From the NCBI GenBank assembly GCA_003427395.1, contig BFEA01000345.1, positions 1,564,073 to 1,627,130 on the forward strand: 63,058 bases of DNA, read 5' to 3'. Within the stretch, counting starts at the first letter, position 1. Each line of letters opens with the position of its first letter. The notes beneath the pieces were generated by a model. That model was given only the letters and a program-made list of their open reading frames with translations, searched no databases and was not told the origin of the DNA. Positions 61,095-63,058 of the stretch are shown here, piece after piece. The translations under genes were made by a program, and so were the position numbers. Origin of the DNA: Chara braunii (lineage: Eukaryota; Streptophyta; Charophyceae; Charales; Characeae).

Positions 61095-62363
61095 TTGCGG
61101 ATCCAACTGCCGGCTGCAGGAAAGCCTGAGAGCAACGATAAATGGATAATAGACCCGACGCTCCGAAAACTGCCCTCATGGACAGACAAACACACCTCAC
61201 TCTTTGGTAGGGCTCTTGTTATTAACAATGTGGCGCTTGCGTCTCTTTGGTATAAGTCTGCTATTTGGCCTCTGTCCCGGGAATCTTCAAGATCCCTGAG
61301 ACAGCGGGTTGCCGCATTCCTGTGGCGAGGCAATTACGAAACACAAAATGTGACGAGTAGGGTTGCATGGGAGGTAATCGTTCAACCGAAATCCCACTGC
61401 GGCTTGGGGATTCTTGACCCTGGCACTCAGGCAGCTGCCCTGGCCCTGCAGTGGCTAAAACGATTAATCTGCACACCGAACCTTCCATGGGAGTCTGTAG
61501 CATTAGAGCAAATAGCAAGACTGGCCCCTGAAACTCGTCCTTCCACGCATCCTCTTGCTTGGTTGGATGACGTGTCTTGGGCAGTTCCCAGGCCCTCCTG
61601 TAGGCCGGTTCCACACTCGGACCGGGCTGCAGCCCGCACAATTCTTAAAAAATATAACTTCTGGGCTCGCCTGATCCAGGATTGGCGGCGGCTCCCCCTC
61701 CTGGACAAACCAGCGCCTAGTAGGTGGGAGGAGGTGCTCCACCAACCATTGTTCGGAAATCGTTGGATAATGGAGCGAAAGGGGAGAGTCTTCACGAGCT
61801 TCAGAAGACCATGGAACTCTTGGGTGAGGCACAGGGTCCACAAAGTGGAACAGATATGGGACAGCACACACAACGATTGGATAACGGAAGCCCAACTTAG
61901 AAGTAAATTGCCACACTACCACCGAATTGGGGAAAATCTCGAGGAAGTTATTTTCTCCATCCCCTTAACATGGGCACATATTTTGCGACGTGGCTCACGA
62001 CATCTAAAGGGAGATTGGGTGGCAATAGATAAAGATGAGGCTCGTGTCGGTCAAGTGCGGTCGACAAGCCGAGAGGAAGCAGTGGTAAATCTGTTTTATA
62101 GGACCAGCCAGAACCGACTGGTACGTGGGGTTCCGGATGAGGTGTTCTGGTTCCCGAAGGCAGGTATTTATAGGGTGAGAGTGTTGAAGGAGGGGGATTA
62201 CTGGGTAGTCTTCAGGCCTAAGCTGCCCATTCAGAATCTCCCATTGACCCGTGAGAATGGAGGTGGAGGATCCCCTCGCGGGACCCACATCCCCGATACC
62301 GGTACCTGCACAACTTGGGGGTCAAGGCCACTTACAAGATGTTACGATCCCGAATCAGCCTAA
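61095..62363 (+). pseudogene. LINE ORF2, post-RT region
   Basis: A 422-codon open frame. LPSWTDKHTSLFGRALVINN and VALASLWYKSAIWPLSRESS are the conserved post-RT segment (W-x-x-K-x-x-S-L-x-G-R in the family). RVAAFLWRGNYETQNVTSRV and AWEVIVQPKSHCGLGILDPG follow (the F-L-W and G-G-L-G-I type motifs). The rest is family-specific text. Its last 40 residues are probably out of frame: the frame at 62315 takes over. Confidence 0.88.
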
Positions 62364-62760
62364 AAGATCACATTGTGGACCAATGGGCGAAGCACCTTAA
62401 CGTACCATTGGAGGCACTAAAACCAACTAAATGGTTTTTTAAAGCCAAGTGCAAACCCGCCAAACTGGCCTCACTACAATGGCAAATTGCCCACCGCTGC
62501 CTCCCTGCAAACGCATGGCTCATCGATCACTCTAGCCGGGAACAAAAAGGCACAACCCTCCCATGGTGCGCGACTTGCTTGGAGGGCTTTCCATCCCACA
62601 AGGTAAATGGAACAATTGAATATCTTTTCTTGCAATGTCCAGCCTCAACACTCGTCTGGCGATGGTGGGCAAGAATCTGGGCAGTCCTCGAAACTGACTT
62701 GCTCTGTGGCCATTGGACGGCCCAAGGTTCGGGTTTCACCTTTCAATTGGCAGGAAAGCG
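62315..62760 (+). pseudogene. LINE ORF2, zf-RVT zinc-binding domain
   Basis: GVKATYKMLRSRISLKDHIV, KWFFKAKCKPAKLASLQWQI and AHRCLPANAWLID lead to the zinc-binding segment TLPWCATCLEGFPSHKVNGT and IEYLFLQCPASTLVWRWWAR: C-x2-C then H or E and C, typical of plant LINE C-termini. The frame ends at 62797, but after about 62750 the coding frame has shifted (next entry). Confidence 0.88.
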
Positions 62761-63058
62761 GTACTGTGGGCCATCTGGAGGTGCCGTTGCATACTGACCA
62801 TCGATGGCACACATATGGGGAGGCATGAGATAATAGAGATGATCAAGGACACAATTGAGACAACAATCAGGGCCCAATGGACACGACTAGTACAGTTGAC
62901 AAAGCCCCTCTCTAAAAAGTCTAACATCACCCGCTACCTAAATGAATTCTGCATGGACTGGCTAGGAGGGGAATGTGTGGGGAGGATAGCAAGTATCCAA
63001 TGGGATGGTTGGCACCTGGACAATGATCATCGATTCCTGACAATATCTCCCTCCCCCC
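62750..63058 (+). pseudogene. LINE ORF2 C-terminal tail, open to the window edge
   Basis: From about 62751 a frame without its own ATG stays open to the end: GKAVLWAIWRCRCILTIDGT, MIKDTIETTIRAQWTRLVQL and FCMDWLGGECVGRIASIQWD. The AVLWAIWRCRC text is the usual continuation after the zf-RVT domain, so a one-base shift near 62745 separates it from the previous frame. Confidence 0.8.

Larger units (their letters stand above)
59880..63058 (+). mobile_element. LINE (non-LTR retrotransposon), 5' truncated
   Basis: RT and C-terminal zinc-knuckle domains of an L1-like plant LINE ORF2. The endonuclease domain is absent: the element text starts within the endonuclease-RT linker, directly after the LTR remnant, as expected for 5' truncation. 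The 3' end and any poly(A) lie beyond the window. Confidence 0.9.

Overview
The window reads as repeat-dense nuclear DNA of a plant-lineage eukaryote. No intact host gene is recognisable. It holds eight Ty3/gypsy-type LTR retrotransposon copies from about six families, a LINE, extra LTR pieces, two small hAT-like DNA elements defined by their ends, a satellite array, a minisatellite array and many microsatellites. The primer-binding sites match the plant initiator-Met tRNA type. A nuclear insert of plastid DNA carries the end of chlB, a gene kept by algae, bryophytes, ferns and gymnosperms but lost from angiosperm plastids. With the style of the gag and pol proteins this suggests a streptophyte alga, perhaps Chara-like. 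The organism is an inference that cannot be proven from the window.

Layout. 1-1089: microsatellite, a candidate host exon and a low-complexity island. 1090-9749: Gypsy-1 (+), LTR with primer-binding site, long non-coding stretch, decayed gag-pol, truncated second LTR. 9932-15524: Gypsy-2 (-), a chromovirus split by a hAT-like element at 11456-12925. 15525-20095: Gypsy-3 (+), no integrase. 20100-25868: Gypsy-4 (-), same family as Gypsy-2, with an 806-codon open pol. 26200-29859: Gypsy-5 (-), same family as Gypsy-1. 30377-32035: 51-bp minisatellite. 32980-36420: satellite of about 170 bp, interrupted by a hAT-like element at 35340-35886. 37836-50160: diverged repeats of about 1.2 kb into which Gypsy-6 (39187-48397, complete with LTRs and target duplication) inserted; Gypsy-6 carries the plastid fragment. 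50165-53870: Gypsy-8 (-). 54110-57180: Gypsy-7 (-), gag plus LTR. 57185-58900: islands, a duplication and a candidate exon. 58900-59870: LTR remnant. 59880-63058: LINE, running off the right edge.

Reading the copies together, the damage is patterned. Eight of ten credible in-frame stops in Gypsy-6 are TAG at probable glutamine codons, and four of six readable RNase H domains have Asn for the first catalytic Asp. Most of these changes fit deamination of methylated cytosine in CHG context. Short tandem duplications and clean deletions account for much of the rest. Only Gypsy-4 keeps most enzymatic motifs in one frame.
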